A stretch of 64,000 bases of DNA, from NCBI GenBank assembly GCA_029582155.1, contig CM055895.1:60613078-60677077 (forward strand), given 5' to 3'. Shown here in pieces: positions 1-11,600 of this stretch. The notes beneath the pieces are model-generated. The model was not told where the DNA came from. It made no database searches and saw only the letters and a program-made list of their open reading frames with translations. The stretch's first letter is position 1; every line of letters starts with the position of its first letter. The translations under genes and the position numbers were made by a program. The stretch comes from Panopea generosa (taxonomy: Eukaryota > Mollusca > Bivalvia > Adapedonta > Hiatellidae).

Positions 1-1
1 G

Positions 2-1175
2 TATAACTCCTTTTGTCAAGCTGTTGACTCAGGAAAGGAAATTCGAGTTGTATTCTTTGATATAAGTAAAGCATTTGTTCGAGTTTGGCACAAAGGTCTT
101 TTGGTCAAATTCAAAACTGCAGGTATCTCTGATCATATTCTGAAATTTCTTGCTGACTATTTAAGTAACAGACGTCAACGTATAGTAACTCCTGGAGCAA
201 AATACAATTGGAATACAATAAATGCTGGCGTTCCACAGGGCTCTATTCTTGGTCCTCTATTATTCCTTATATACATAAATGACATTGTTTCAAATATCAG
301 TTCAAATATTTGCTTATTTGCTGACGATACAAGTTTATATCTTATTATTGACAATGAAAGAGACGTCACAAATACAGCAAACATACTAAACCAAGACATC
401 ATAAAAATAACGGAATGGGCGGAGAAATGGTTAGTTACATTCAACCCTACCAAAACCGAATCCTTGTTAATATGTCGTAAAAAAACCCTCCAATTCACCC
501 TCCCTTATTCATGATAAACCAACAAATAGCGGAAGTGCCTTCTCGTAAATATCTTGGAGTCTTCCTCTCAAATGATTGCTCTTGGCATTCACACATCGAA
601 TATGTTACACAGATGTTGGATGGGAAACTCTCTCAGTTCGTAGACGAAAACACAAACTAGTCATCTTTTATAAAATGATAAATAACAAAACTCCGCCTTA
701 TCTTTCCTCGCTAGTACATTCTTTGGTTAGCGAAGCATCGGTCTATTATCTAAGAAACGCAAGTGATTATCAAATTTCATTTTCTCGTACAAAGCTATAT
801 TCAACATATTTTTTTCCATCTGTAACGCGAGAATGAAACAGTCTTCCAACTGCTGCACGAAATGCTAGTTCTATGGCTACTTTTAAGCAACAACTTAACC
901 ACGACATAACTAAAGTACCAAAATACTATTACTCGGGAAATAAGAGAGCACAAATACTGCACACACGATTACGTACTAATTGTAGTTCCTTAAACAAACA
1001 TATATTTCATAAAAAACATTGTTGAATCTCCCCTTTGTATTTGCGGAAGTATCGAAAGTACGTATCATTTCTTTCTGAAATGTCCGCTCTATGATATTAT
1101 TCGCGCCGACTTATTGCGGAAACTCAATCCATTATGCGCTGTGTCTGTAAATACGAAATATTAAATGCTTCTCAA
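2..1175 (+). mobile_element. Decayed non-LTR retrotransposon (LINE), RT domain to C-terminus
   Basis: The window opens inside a reverse transcriptase. Frame 2 reads from base 2 to 514 and contains an FFDISKAF block (first catalytic Asp), a GVPQGSILGPLLFLIYINDI block and the FADDT catalytic box. The frame then shifts: a PSRKYLGVFLSND segment continues in frame 1 (about 500-658), and an RRRKHKLVIFYKMIN...YYLRN segment continues in frame 3 to a TGA at 834-836, where related elements usually have Trp before NSLP. Beyond it is a typical LINE C-terminus with a CxCG...E...HFFLKC zinc-knuckle-like motif around 1036-1085. Sequence between the frame-1 and frame-3 parts appears deleted. These motifs are typical of CR1/L2/Jockey-type elements; the exact clade is not resolved. 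It is dead, and its 5' part lies outside the window. Confidence 0.9.
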
Positions 1176-1435
1176 TCTCTTCTTTTCAAATTTTTAAATC
1201 GAACTGGTTAAATAATCTCTTGTAAATCGTTCTTTTTTCCTTCCAAACTCTATCATTTATAATGTTAAAATGTACTAATTATTAAGCATATTCATACTAT
1301 GATTTACCGCCAATGGATCATCACACTTGTATTCTTGGATAAGAGCTTTATAAGATTCATCTTTCGTTCTAAACCTATTCTTATTGTTTCACAAATATGT
1401 TGTTATATTGTAAAGATTGAAAATAAAATATGTTT
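1176..1435 (+). other. Probable LINE 3' flank, no gene
   Basis: AT-rich sequence between the end of the LINE C-terminal reading frame and the 42-bp minisatellite. It may include the LINE 3' UTR. No ORF, RNA gene or clear element end is visible. Confidence 0.4.
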
Positions 1436-1437
1436 AA

Positions 1438-2135
1438 ACTAATAGGAGACGGAACCAGCAATACGATAATATTCGTATGTCTAATAGGAAACGGAACTAG
1501 CAAAACTATAATATTTATGTCTGATAGAAGACGGTACCAGCAATACGATACGGTTCCTATATCCAACAGGAGATGGAACCGACAATACGATAACATTCAT
1601 ATGTCTAATAGTAGACAGAACCAGCAATACGATAATATTCGTATGTCCAACAGGAGACGGAACCAGAAATAATACGATAATATTCGTACGTCTGATAGAA
1701 AACGGAACCAGCAATACGATAATATTTGTATGTCTAATAGGAGACGGAACCAGCAATACGATAATATTTTATGTCTAATAGAAGACGGAACCAGCAATAC
1801 GATCATATTCGTATGTTTGATAGGAGACGAAACCAGCAATACGATAATATTTGTATGATCAACAGGAGATGGAACCAGCAATACGATAACATTCATATGT
1901 TTAATAGGAGACGGAACCAGCAATACGATAATATTTGTATGATCAACAGGAGACGGAACTAGCAATACGATAATATTTGTTTGTATGTCTAATAGGAGAC
2001 GGAACCAGCAATACGATAATATTCGTATGTTTACTAGAAGACGGAACCAGCAATACGATAATTTTTGTATGTTCAACAGGAGACGACCAGCAATACGATA
2101 ATATTCTTATATCCAACAGGAGACGGAACTTACAA
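1438..2135. repeat. 42-bp minisatellite, about 16 copies
   Basis: Tandem units built on GGAGACGGAACCAGCAATAC followed by GATAATATTCGTATGTC. The period is mostly 42 bp with 39-46 bp variants. Because 42 is a multiple of 3, several frames stay open on both strands (for example 1597-2076 minus), but these peptides are only repeat translations and no gene is called. The array fades out near 2135. Confidence 0.92.
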
Positions 2136-2547
2136 AAATAATAACAAGTGCTGTCGGAGGGACAACGTGCTCGACTATTTCGATGCTGTTCTTTAATAAC
2201 GGCTAATTCAGGAAATAAGCACCAAATGAAAAACACTTAATATAAAAACTCAGGGGTGGTTAAATTAAGCTATAACTAGTGCTTGTATGTTAAAATTAAA
2301 TTAGCAAAACAATTCAACAACAATATTTATTTCCATTTTCAACAATGAATAGATGGCTTATGTTACCTTAATGTTATTTAATTTAGCATTTAGTTACATT
2401 TGTCGTTCAAACTTTAACATTGCTTTATAAATTCATTAACTGCTGACAAATATCCCGATAAGTGAGCTAATAACTATCTTAAGACACACCATGTATGTAT
2501 AATAGCCCCATATTTTACAATTCTTCTTCTACGTCATCTTCTTCTTC
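2136..2547. other. Unassigned AT-rich spacer
   Basis: No coding, RNA or repeat feature recognised. It ends in a short TTC-rich run (2521-2547) directly before the inverted-repeat element. Confidence 0.5.
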
Positions 2548-2689
2548 TTAAGGAGGAATATACCTTTTAAATTATTTTCGAAATCAGTGGAATATTTGGT
2601 ATGTAATGAAACTAGAAGTAATTTCCAATTTGAATATGCTTTTTTTTCTGCAGTAAATATAACACTTCTTTACCTATGACGTCGTAAAC

Positions 2690-2923
2690 ATGGCCATGTT
2701 TGGTCTTTCTGACGTCCCGATTTATAGCAGCAAAATCGCGTATTTGTCGACTTCAGTCAAGTTATACCGAATGTACAGAATCGAAACACATATCACCACG
2801 TACACATTCAACGGATATATGAATTTACAGATGCAAAAATTACGACGAATGCCAAATTTTGAAAATATTAGCGAAAAATGGAAATTATTATTTTCTCGAT
2901 TTTTTCGAAAAAAATGCTTCTAA
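2690..2923 (+). other. Conserved small ORF inside the inverted-repeat element, copy L1 (77 aa)
   Basis: Starts MAMFGLSDVPIYSS and contains LQMQKLRRMPNFENISEKWK. The same reading frame recurs at 3263-3547 (+) and 4401-4685 (-), and as a broken version near 4112. No known domain, signal peptide or membrane helix is recognised. Persistence in several diverged copies is suggestive, but coding function is unproven because the units themselves are repeats. Confidence 0.3.
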
Positions 2924-3262
2924 TAAAAATTACCAAAAAACAAACCGAGCGATTTTGGAATAATTTTTATTTTATTTCTAATAATATGCTTCACAGTGAT
3001 TGTGAGATTTTTAGAACAATTGACAAACTAGATTTTTTTTTATTTTTAATTATTTAACCCCACCCTACGTTAAAAAAGACGTCAACATATTGCATAATTC
3101 TACGCGTTTTCCATAAGATTTTTGGCGGTTGATTAAGGTTAAAATATTTTCTAAATCAGTGGTTCAATTAGTATATTATGAAACTAGAAGTAATTTCCAA
3201 TTTGAATATGTATTTTTTTGCAGCGGTCAATAGAATATATATTTACATGTGACGTCGTAAAC

Positions 3263-3547
3263 ATGGCCATGATCAGCCTTTTTGACGTCCCAATTAATAG
3301 CAGCCAAATCGCATATTTTTCGACCTCAGTTGAGTTATTCCTAATACACAGAATAGGAACATATATCACCATGTACACATTTGACGGATGTATGGATTTA
3401 CAAATGCAGAAATTACGACGAACCCCACATTTTGAAAATATTAGCGAAAAACGGAAACTAATTTTTTCTCGATTTTTTTCGAAAAACGGCTTCAAATCAA
3501 AATTGCCACAAAACAAATCAAGCGAATTTTGCATAATTTTTATATGA
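3263..3547 (+). other. Conserved small ORF inside the inverted-repeat element, copy L2 (94 aa)
   Basis: Starts MAMISLFDVPINSSQIAYFS. Clearly homologous to the ORFs at 2690 and 4685, with many substitutions but no stop. The ATG at 3263 is preferred over the upstream one at 3218 because it is shared by all copies. Function unknown. Confidence 0.3.
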
Positions 3548-4040
3548 TTTTATACTATTTATTGTAAAATTATTGTGAGATTTTTAGAAAAATTGACAAA
3601 CTAGATTTGTTATGATATTCAATTATTTAACCCTACCCTACGTCAAAAAACGCTTTAAAGCAAACGTCAACGTCGGTATAGCGCATGAGGTATACGTTTT
3701 GTGATAATTAAACAAGTTTGTTTTTACCATTAGATTAGTATTTTGTGCACACTAGTTATATATACATCTGCTGTTTAGTGGCAACTAATTTGTATATAGC
3801 ATTTATAATAGCGTGACTGTTTAGTGCACGTACAAAACCGTCATTTTTTTTTCACTTACAGGGAACTGGATTCCAAAACAATATTTTCATTTCTGACTAG
3901 CTCCACGACTGCTAGTGAAATGTGGACATCACGGTTGTCAATTATTAGAACAACAGGTCTGGCCTTTCTAAAGTAAATGCATACATCCGTGAAATGTGTA
4001 CATGGTGATATATGTTTTTATTCTGTGTATTAGGAATAAC

Positions 4041-4112
4041 TCAACTGAGGTCGAAAAAATACGCGATTTGGCTGCTATACATTGGGACGTCAAAAAGGCT
4101 GAACATGGCCAT
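4041..4112 (-). pseudogene. Broken copy of the inverted-repeat-element ORF
   Basis: Begins MAMFSLFDVPMYSSQIAYFF and then meets a TGA after an extra T in a T-run relative to the left-arm copy. It shows that at least one of the four copies is not maintained as coding. Confidence 0.35.
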
Positions 4113-4400
4113 GATTACGACGTCACATATAAATATATTTTCTATTGACCGCTGCAAAAAATACATATTCACATTGGGAATTTCTTCTAGTTTCATAATA
4201 TACTAATTGAACCACTGATTTAGAAAATAATTAAACCTTAATCAACTGCCGAAAATTTTATGGAAAACGCGTAGAATTATGCAATATGTTGATGTCTTTT
4301 TTGACGTAGGGTGGGGTTAAATAATTAAAAATAAAAAAAAAATCTAGTTTGTCAATTGTTCTAAAAATCTCACAATCACTGTGAAGCATATTGTTAGAAA

Positions 4401-4685
4401 TCAAATAAAAATTATTCCAAAATCGCTCGGTTTGTTTTTTGTTAAATTTGATTTAAACATTTTTTTCCAAAAAAATCGAGAAAATAATAATTCCCATTTT
4501 TCGCTAATATTTTCAAAATTTGGCATTCGTCGTAATTTTTGCATCTGTAAATTCATATATCCGTTGAATGTGTTCGTGGTGATATGTGTTTCGATTATGT
4601 ACATTCGGTATAACTTGACTGAAGTCGACAAATGCGCGATTTTGCTGCTATAAATCGGGACGTCAAAAAGACCAAACATGGCCAT
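4401..4685 (-). other. Conserved small ORF inside the inverted-repeat element, copy R1 (94 aa)
   Basis: Mirror partner of the ORF at 2690, starting MAMFGLFDVPIYSSKIAHLS. It is open for 94 codons, whereas the L1 copy stops after 77. No recognisable domain. Confidence 0.3.
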
Positions 4686-4827
4686 GTTTACGACGTCATA
4701 GGTAAAGAAGTGTTATATTTACTGCAGAAAAAAAAGCATATTCAAATTGGAAATTACTTCTAGTTTCATTACATACCAAATATTCCACTGATTTCGAAAA
4801 TAATTTAAAAGGTATATTCCTCCTTAA

Positions 4828-5960
4828 TACCATGCAGGGCTCATCTGGAGCAAAATCGCACATTGTGAATATATGTACACGTGAGAGAGGGTCTAGTGTG
4901 CAGTTAAAACAAGTTAAAAATATCATACAGCTGGTCAATCCGTCTTGCAACCATCTTAGTCTGGAATGCTTCGATGGATGGTGCCTCGAAAAGGCTGACT
5001 GAGAGGTAGTTCCATAGTCTGATACCAGATGGGAAGAAAGAGCCATGGTAGCTGTTGACACTGATGAACGGAGGAAAAAATCTGCTAGCATGACCACTGA
5101 TCTTAGCGCCGATTGGATGATGGTATTGGGCTGTAGATATTTCCGCAAGCTGATGCACAATGCGGAACATCATAGTAGCTTTGGAATGCTGACTACGTGT
5201 CTGGAAGTCCGCCAAGCCTAAGTGCTGAAGTATAGTGGAGACGCTATTTTTTGTTCGGCTATAGTCACTGTCACAAAACGAGCACCTTTTCGTTGCACTG
5301 ATTCGATCTTGGTTTTATTGGACTTGGTAGACGGGTTCCAGACAGTGGACGCGTATTCAAGTTATGGCCGGACTAGGGATTTGTAGCAGGAGGCTTTTTC
5401 TTCCTTGAAGCAGGAGGAGAGGTTTCTTTCTTCGAAGGAACGCTGTTATGGTGTTAGCCTTCTTCGCTATGGAGTATTTATGTGGGTTTCATGACTATGG
5501 TAAATCCGAGATATTTGGATTTGATGGTCATCTGCAGTTGATGGAAATGGAGCGAGTAGTTTGTAGGAATAAAACGCCTCTTGTTGGTTACTCTCAAAAC
5601 CTCGCACTTGTCTAGGTTAAAGGCCATCTGCTATTCATCTCCCTTTTGTTAGAGGTATGCTGTCATCAGCAAAAAGGCTGATCCTGGAATTAATTCTCGA
5701 CGATAAGTCATTTAGTGGACCCATGACTGTACCTTGAGAAACGCCGGAAGTGACAGGGACTGATGAGGAAGATTGGCCTTCAAGTACGACCTGTTGTGAT
5801 CGGTCAGAGAGGAAGCTCCCGATCCACTCCAAGGTCCTGACACTGACCCCATAATGATGAAGTTTGACAGCAAGACGTCCATGGGGGACTTTATCAAAAG
5901 CTTTATTGAAGTTGAGGAGTGTAACATCCAGCTGCTGTTTATTGTTGAGACCTGTTGCTA
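4828..5960 (-). mobile_element. Decayed LINE (second family), RT core to 3' end
   Basis: Reading leftward from about 5940 the pieces are: an LNFNKAFDKVPHGRL-like block; MEWIGSFLSDRSQQVVLEG; SGVSQGTVMGPL joined directly to NDLSSRINSRISLFADDS, so the residues that normally separate them are deleted; a MAFNLDKCEVLRVTNKRR block; then stops and frameshifts. It ends with ADFQTRSQHSK and FFPPFISVNSYHGSFFPSGI at 4904-5215. This order (RT palm with FADD, then the NxY..FFP..I..WN C-terminus) is typical of CR1/Jockey-like ORF2. Multiple frame breaks make it dead. Its 3' tail (about 4828-4900) touches the inverted-repeat element. Confidence 0.85.
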
Positions 5961-6580
5961 TGGCCTATAGGGAGATATGATACTATGTGCTTCATTAATA
6001 GAATAATATAAGTCAAGCATATCGGGAATAATATTTAAACATTACCTGAAATAATTCCAGCAATAATTTAAAATAAAGTGTCAGCTGTATTGAGATGATC
6101 TTCCGATTTATGCAATACCTTCAAATCATATGGTAATAGACTAGTTATTGTAAATTGATCTATAGTCTTGTACCAACACATGCAGTTTATCAATGCAGGA
6201 TATCCTTCCACATTCTAAGTTGTTTCAGTTTTTTTGCACATATCATACATGCACTAACTTCACATAATAGGGCAATATATCGGCAATATTCATGAAAATT
6301 GGTATAAAGCTGAAAAAGATATTGTACCGGCATGCACAGTCTACCACAGCTGGAAACCATTTTATGAAAATGAAAGATTTTTTTTAAATTTCTTGAAAAT
6401 GAAAAAATAAATTAAAAAACTCTATATTTAAAACAACAACAACAAATTACCGTAACCCTAAAAGAAGTAAAAAATAATATCTGAGCTCCAGGCCTTCAAC
6501 TTTGGTAGAAATATATTTGTAAAACATCTAAACTACTGCAAACTTTAACCTGCTAAAGAACTGTAACGAAATTTCAAAGA
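5961..6580. other. Unassigned AT-rich region
   Basis: No gene or clear repeat recognised. A-rich patches occur around 6380-6470. Confidence 0.5.
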
Positions 6581-6589
6581 CTAAAGAGG

Positions 6590-7150
6590 CAAAACTTCTG
6601 CCAATATTCCATCAAGAGTTATGGTTCTTGCTCTATGAGTTTTCTCGATGATGCTTAACACACATGTGAAGTTTCATTCATGTCCAATGATAGGTTGATT
6701 AGATATGTACAAATTCAGAAACTTTAACATGCTAAAACTCTAAGTCTAAAAGTTCAATAATTCAGCCAATGGACAATCAAGAGTTATAGTCCTTGTCTCT
6801 GTGAGTTTCCTAGATGATGTTGAACACACATGTGAAGTGACATTCATATCCAATGATAGGTTGATGAAATATGTTCCTTCTCAAAGACATAAACCTACTC
6901 AAAAACCTTAATCAAATTCTCTAAGTCCTAAAGGACCATAATTATGCCAAAATGCAACCCAACGTTATGGTTCTTTTCTCTGTGAGTTTCGTTGAGGATA
7001 CTGAATACACATGTGAAGTTCCATTCATAGAACTTTAACCTGAAAAAACAATGCTGATGCCGACTCCGGCGCCGGGGTGCGTACAATACTATAACCCCCT
7101 CCCCCCTATCCACACCCCCTATTCTACAAATAGTCGAGCTGAAAACGTAT
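6590..7150. repeat. Three diverged ~170-bp tandem units with GC-rich end
   Basis: The motif GAGTTATGGTTCTTGCTCT...ACACATGTGAAGT...CCAATGATAGGTTGAT recurs near 6614, 6780 and 6962 (spacing about 166 and 182 bp). The array is followed by a GCCGACTCCGGCGCCGG stretch and a CTACAAATAGTCGAGCTGAAAA tail. It looks like a dispersed element with an internal tandem core. From general knowledge such units are common in bivalve genomes, but the family name was not checked. Confidence 0.7.
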
Positions 7151-7718
7151 GTCAGGTAAATGTATTTGCTTTTGTACCGATTTTTAGAGCAACTCGTCCG
7201 CTTGGTTGATATCGACATGTCCACGGATGAGGATGTAATAAGTGTTGGTGCTTCTAACCGTGTTGTAAGCTTTTATACTGCTGAAACGGTTTCTGACAGC
7301 CCCCACCATCGCGGCTAACACACATGATCACATTATAATGGATTCAACGATCATAGTAAATGTTGTGGTTTGCGACATCTTTAAATATCCTCACTTAAAC
7401 AATTTAAGATGTTTTGTTTTAACCACTGGCCGATTCATTTACGACAGGGTCCAGGTACCCTGAGGTTCCCGAAAATTCACAATTTTTCGGTCGACTTTTG
7501 CTATTTATTTTCGATAATCCTCATTTTCATCACAAAACCACCAGTCTAACGGCGATGATAGTCTAGCGACAGACCAGTCAACACACTCGATAGTACGTCT
7601 CAATAGATATAATTGTGTTGGGTGAGTGTGTCTTTTGAAAATCACGTTCCGTGTTAGATATTTATTCTTGGTTTATATAATGACCTACAATTTTGTTCAA
7701 TAAATATGTATAAAAAAG
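7151..7718. other. Unassigned region
   Basis: No coding or repeat feature supported between the dispersed element and the first 21-bp array. Confidence 0.5.
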
Positions 7719-8655
7719 CTTGTCATTCGGTAGTGGCTACATGTCATTCGGCGGTGGTTACTTGTCATTCGGCAGTGGTTACTTGTCATTCGGCAGTGGT
7801 TACATGTCATTCGGTAGTGGTAGCATGTTATTCGGAAATGGTTACTTGTCACTCGACAGTGGTTATATATTATTCGGTAGTGGTTCCTTGTCATTTGGCA
7901 GTGGTTGATTGTCATTTGGCAGTGGTTCCATGTCATTAGGTAGTGGTTACATGTCATTCGGCAGTGGTTACATGTCATTCGGCAGTGGTTACATATCATT
8001 AGGCAGTGGTAACATGTCATTCGGCAGTGGTTCCATGTCATTCGGCAGTGTTTACTTGTCATTCGGTATTTAGTGGTAACATGTAATTCGGAAGTGGTTA
8101 CTCATTCAACAGTGGTCACACATCATTCGACAGTGGTTCCATGTCACTCGGCAGTGATTACATGTCATTCTACAATTGTTAATTGTCATTTGGTAGTGGT
8201 AACATGTCATCCGGCAGTGACTACTTGTCATTAGGTGTAAAGTGCTCACATACAACTTGACAGTGGTTACACTTCATTCAACAGTGGTTACATGTCATTC
8301 AGCAGTAGTTACTTGTCATTCGACAGTGGTTCCATGTCATTTGGCAGTGGTTATTTGTCGTTCGGCAGTTTTTCATATATCATTCGGCAATGGTTACTTG
8401 TCATTTGGCAGGAGTTACTTGTCATTCCGATGTGGTTACCTGTCATTCGGTAATGGTTACATGTCATTCGGCAGTGGTTACTTGTCATTCCGCAGTGGTT
8501 ACTTGTCATTCGGCAGTGGTTACTTGTCAGTCAGCAGTGGTAACCTGTCATTCGGTAATAGTTATATGTCATTCGGCAGTTGTTACTTGAAAGTCGGCAG
8601 TGGCTACTTGTCATTCGACAGTAGTTATATATCATTCGGCAGTGAGTGGTGGTGA
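7719..8655 (+). repeat. 21-bp minisatellite array A (about 44 units)
   Basis: The unit is approximately TGTCATTCGGCAGTGGTTAC plus one base. Variants include TTTGG for TTCGG and several truncated units. All frames are in phase with the 21-bp period, giving repeat peptides such as SFGSGYL or CHSAVVT depending on frame. A short piece of the same unit reappears inside the next array at 8770-8815. It is the reverse orientation of array A' at 13216-16745. Confidence 0.97.
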
Positions 8656-11600
8656 GTAGGCTACACGTATGTACATGGCGAGTAGGGTACATACATGTAC
8701 ATGGTGAGTAGGCTACAAGTATGTACGTGGTGAGTAAATACACGTATGTATATAGTGAGTAGGCTACACGTACTTGTCATTCGACAGTAGTTACATATCA
8801 TTCGGCAGTGAGTGGTGGTGAGTAGGCTACACGTATGTACACGGTGAGTAGGCTACACGTTTGTACATGGTGAGTAGGCTACACGTTTGTACATGGTGAG
8901 TAGGGTACATATATATTCGTGGTGAGTAGGATACACGTATGTACATGGTGAGTAGGGTACATATCTGTACATGGTGAGTAGGATACACGTATGTTCATGG
9001 TGAGTAAGGTACATATATGTACATGGTGAGTACCCTACACGTATGTACATGGTGAGTAGGCTACATATTTGTACATGGTGAGTACGCAACATGCATGTAC
9101 CAGGTGAGTAGGGTACATATATGTTCATGATGAGTAAAGAACACGTATGTACAAGGTGAGTAGGGTACACATATATACATGGTGAATAAGCTACACGTAT
9201 GTACATTATGAGTAGGGTTCATATACGTACATGGTGAGTAGGGTACATATCTGTACATGGTGAGTAGGATACACGTATGTTCATGGTGAGTAAGGTACAT
9301 ATATGTACATGGTGAGTACCCTACACGTATGTACATGGTGAGTAGGCTACATATTTGTACATGGTGAGTACGCAACATGCATGTACCAGGTGAGTAGGGT
9401 ACATATATGTTCATGATGAGTAAAGAACACGTATGTACAAGGTGAGTAGGGTACACATATATACATGGTGAATAAGCTACACGTATGTACATTATGAGTA
9501 GGGTTCATATACGTACATGGTGAGTAGGGTACATATATGTACATGGTGAGTTGGATACACATATGTACATGATGAGTACGGTAAATATATGTACATGGTG
9601 AGTAGGATACATGTATGTACATGATGAGTAGGATACACGTATGTACATGGTTCGTAGGGTAAATGTATGTACATGGTGAGTAGGTTACACGTTTGTACAT
9701 GATGAATAGGCTACCCTTAAGTATATGGTGATTAGGGTACACGTATGTACATACTGTGTAGGCTACAAGTATATACATGGTGAGTAGGGTACACGTATGT
9801 TCATGGTGAGTAAGGTGCATATATGTATATGGTGAGTAGGCTACACGTATGTAGGTGGTGCGTAGTGTACATGTATGTACATCGTGAGAAGGATACACGT
9901 ATGTATATTGTGAGTAGGAAAAACGTATGTACATGGTGAGTAAGATACAGGTATGTACATGCTGAGTATGCTACACGTATGTACATGGTATGTACGTGAG
10001 TAGGATACATGTATGTACATGATGAATAGGATACACGTATGTACATGTTGAGTGGTATACACGTATATACATGGTGAGTAGGGTACAGTATATACATGGT
10101 GAGTAGGGTACATATATGTACATTGTGAATAAGATACACGTATGTACATACTGAGTAGGAAAGACGTATATACATGGTAGAAGGGTACACGTATGTATAT
10201 GGTGAGTAAAGTATATACATGGTTAGTAGGGAACATATATGTACATGGTGAGTAGGGTACACATATGTACATGGTAAGTAGGATACACGTATGTATATGG
10301 TGAGTAGCGTACATATATGTACATGGTGAGTAGGATACACGTATGTACATGGTGAATAGGATACACGTTTATACACGGTGAATAGGGTACACATATGTAC
10401 ATGGTGAGTAGGCTACACGTATTTACATGGTGAATAGACTACACGTTTGTACACGGTGCGTAGGCTACACGTATGTACATGGTAAGTATGGTCCATATAT
10501 GTACATGGTGAGTAGGGTACATATATGTACATGGGGAGTAGGATTCACATCTGTACATGGTGAGTAGATACATGTATATATATTGTGAGTAGGGTACACA
10601 TAATATTATGTACATGGTGAGTAGGATACACGGATGTACACGGTGAATATGATACACGTATGCACATGGTGAGTAGGGTATATTTATGTACATGGTGAGT
10701 AAGTTACACATATGTACATGGTGAAAAGAATACACGGATGTTCATGGTGAGTAGGGTACATATATGTACATGGTGAGTAGACTACACGTATGTACATGGT
10801 GAGTAGGCTACACATATGTACATGGTGAGTAGACTACACGTATGTACATGGTGATTAGGCTACACGTATGTACATGGTAAGTAGGGTACATATATGTACA
10901 TGGTGAGAAGGCTTCAAGTATATACATGGTGAGTAGGCTACATATATTTACATGGTGAGTAGGCTACACGTATGTACATGGTGAGTAGGCTACATATATT
11001 TACATGGTGTACTGGCTACACGTATGTACATGGTGAGTAGGCTACATATATTTATATGGTGAGTAGGCTACACGTATGTACATGGTGAGTAAGATACATA
11101 TATTTACATGGTGAGTAGGCTACACGAATGTACATAGTGAGTGGATTACACGTATGTACATACTGAGAAGGATACATATATGTACATGGTGAGTAGGTCA
11201 TACGTATGTACATGATAAGTAGCGTACATATATGTACATGGTGATTAGGGTTCACATATGTATATGGTGAGCAGGATACACGTATGTGCATGGTAAGTAT
11301 GGTACATATATGTACATGGTAAGTAGGGTACACATATGTACATGGTGAAAAGGATACACGTATGTACATGGTAAGAAGGGTACATATATGTACATGTTGA
11401 GTAGGATACACGTATGTACATGGTGAGTAGGCCAGACATATGTACATGGTGAGTAGACTACACGTATGTACATGTTAAGTATGGTACATATATGTACATG
11501 GTGAGTAGGCTACACGTATGTACATGGTAAGAAGGGTACACATATGTACATGGTGAAAAGGATACACGTATGTACATGGTAATTAGGGTACATATATGTA

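Larger units (their letters stand above)
2548..4827. mobile_element. 2.28-kb inverted-repeat element with ~855-bp arms
   Basis: The left arm (about 2548-3402) is the reverse complement of the right arm (about 3973-4827). Position pairs sum to 7375 at three independent landmarks: the outer TTAAGGAGGAATATACC end, the ATGGCCATG at 2690/4685 and the ATGGCCATG at 3263/4112, so there is almost no net indel between arms. Each arm consists of two diverged direct copies of a ~570-bp unit (about 2580-3100 and 3150-3650 on the left). The spacer is about 570 bp and holds the remainder of the inner left unit. No transposase is visible. It could be a foldback-type non-autonomous DNA transposon or an inverted duplication of a dispersed repeat. 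The right end abuts the tail of the next LINE. Confidence 0.75.

Noticed and set aside
175-498. 107-codon minus-strand ORF
   Set aside because: Antisense shadow of the LINE RT frame.
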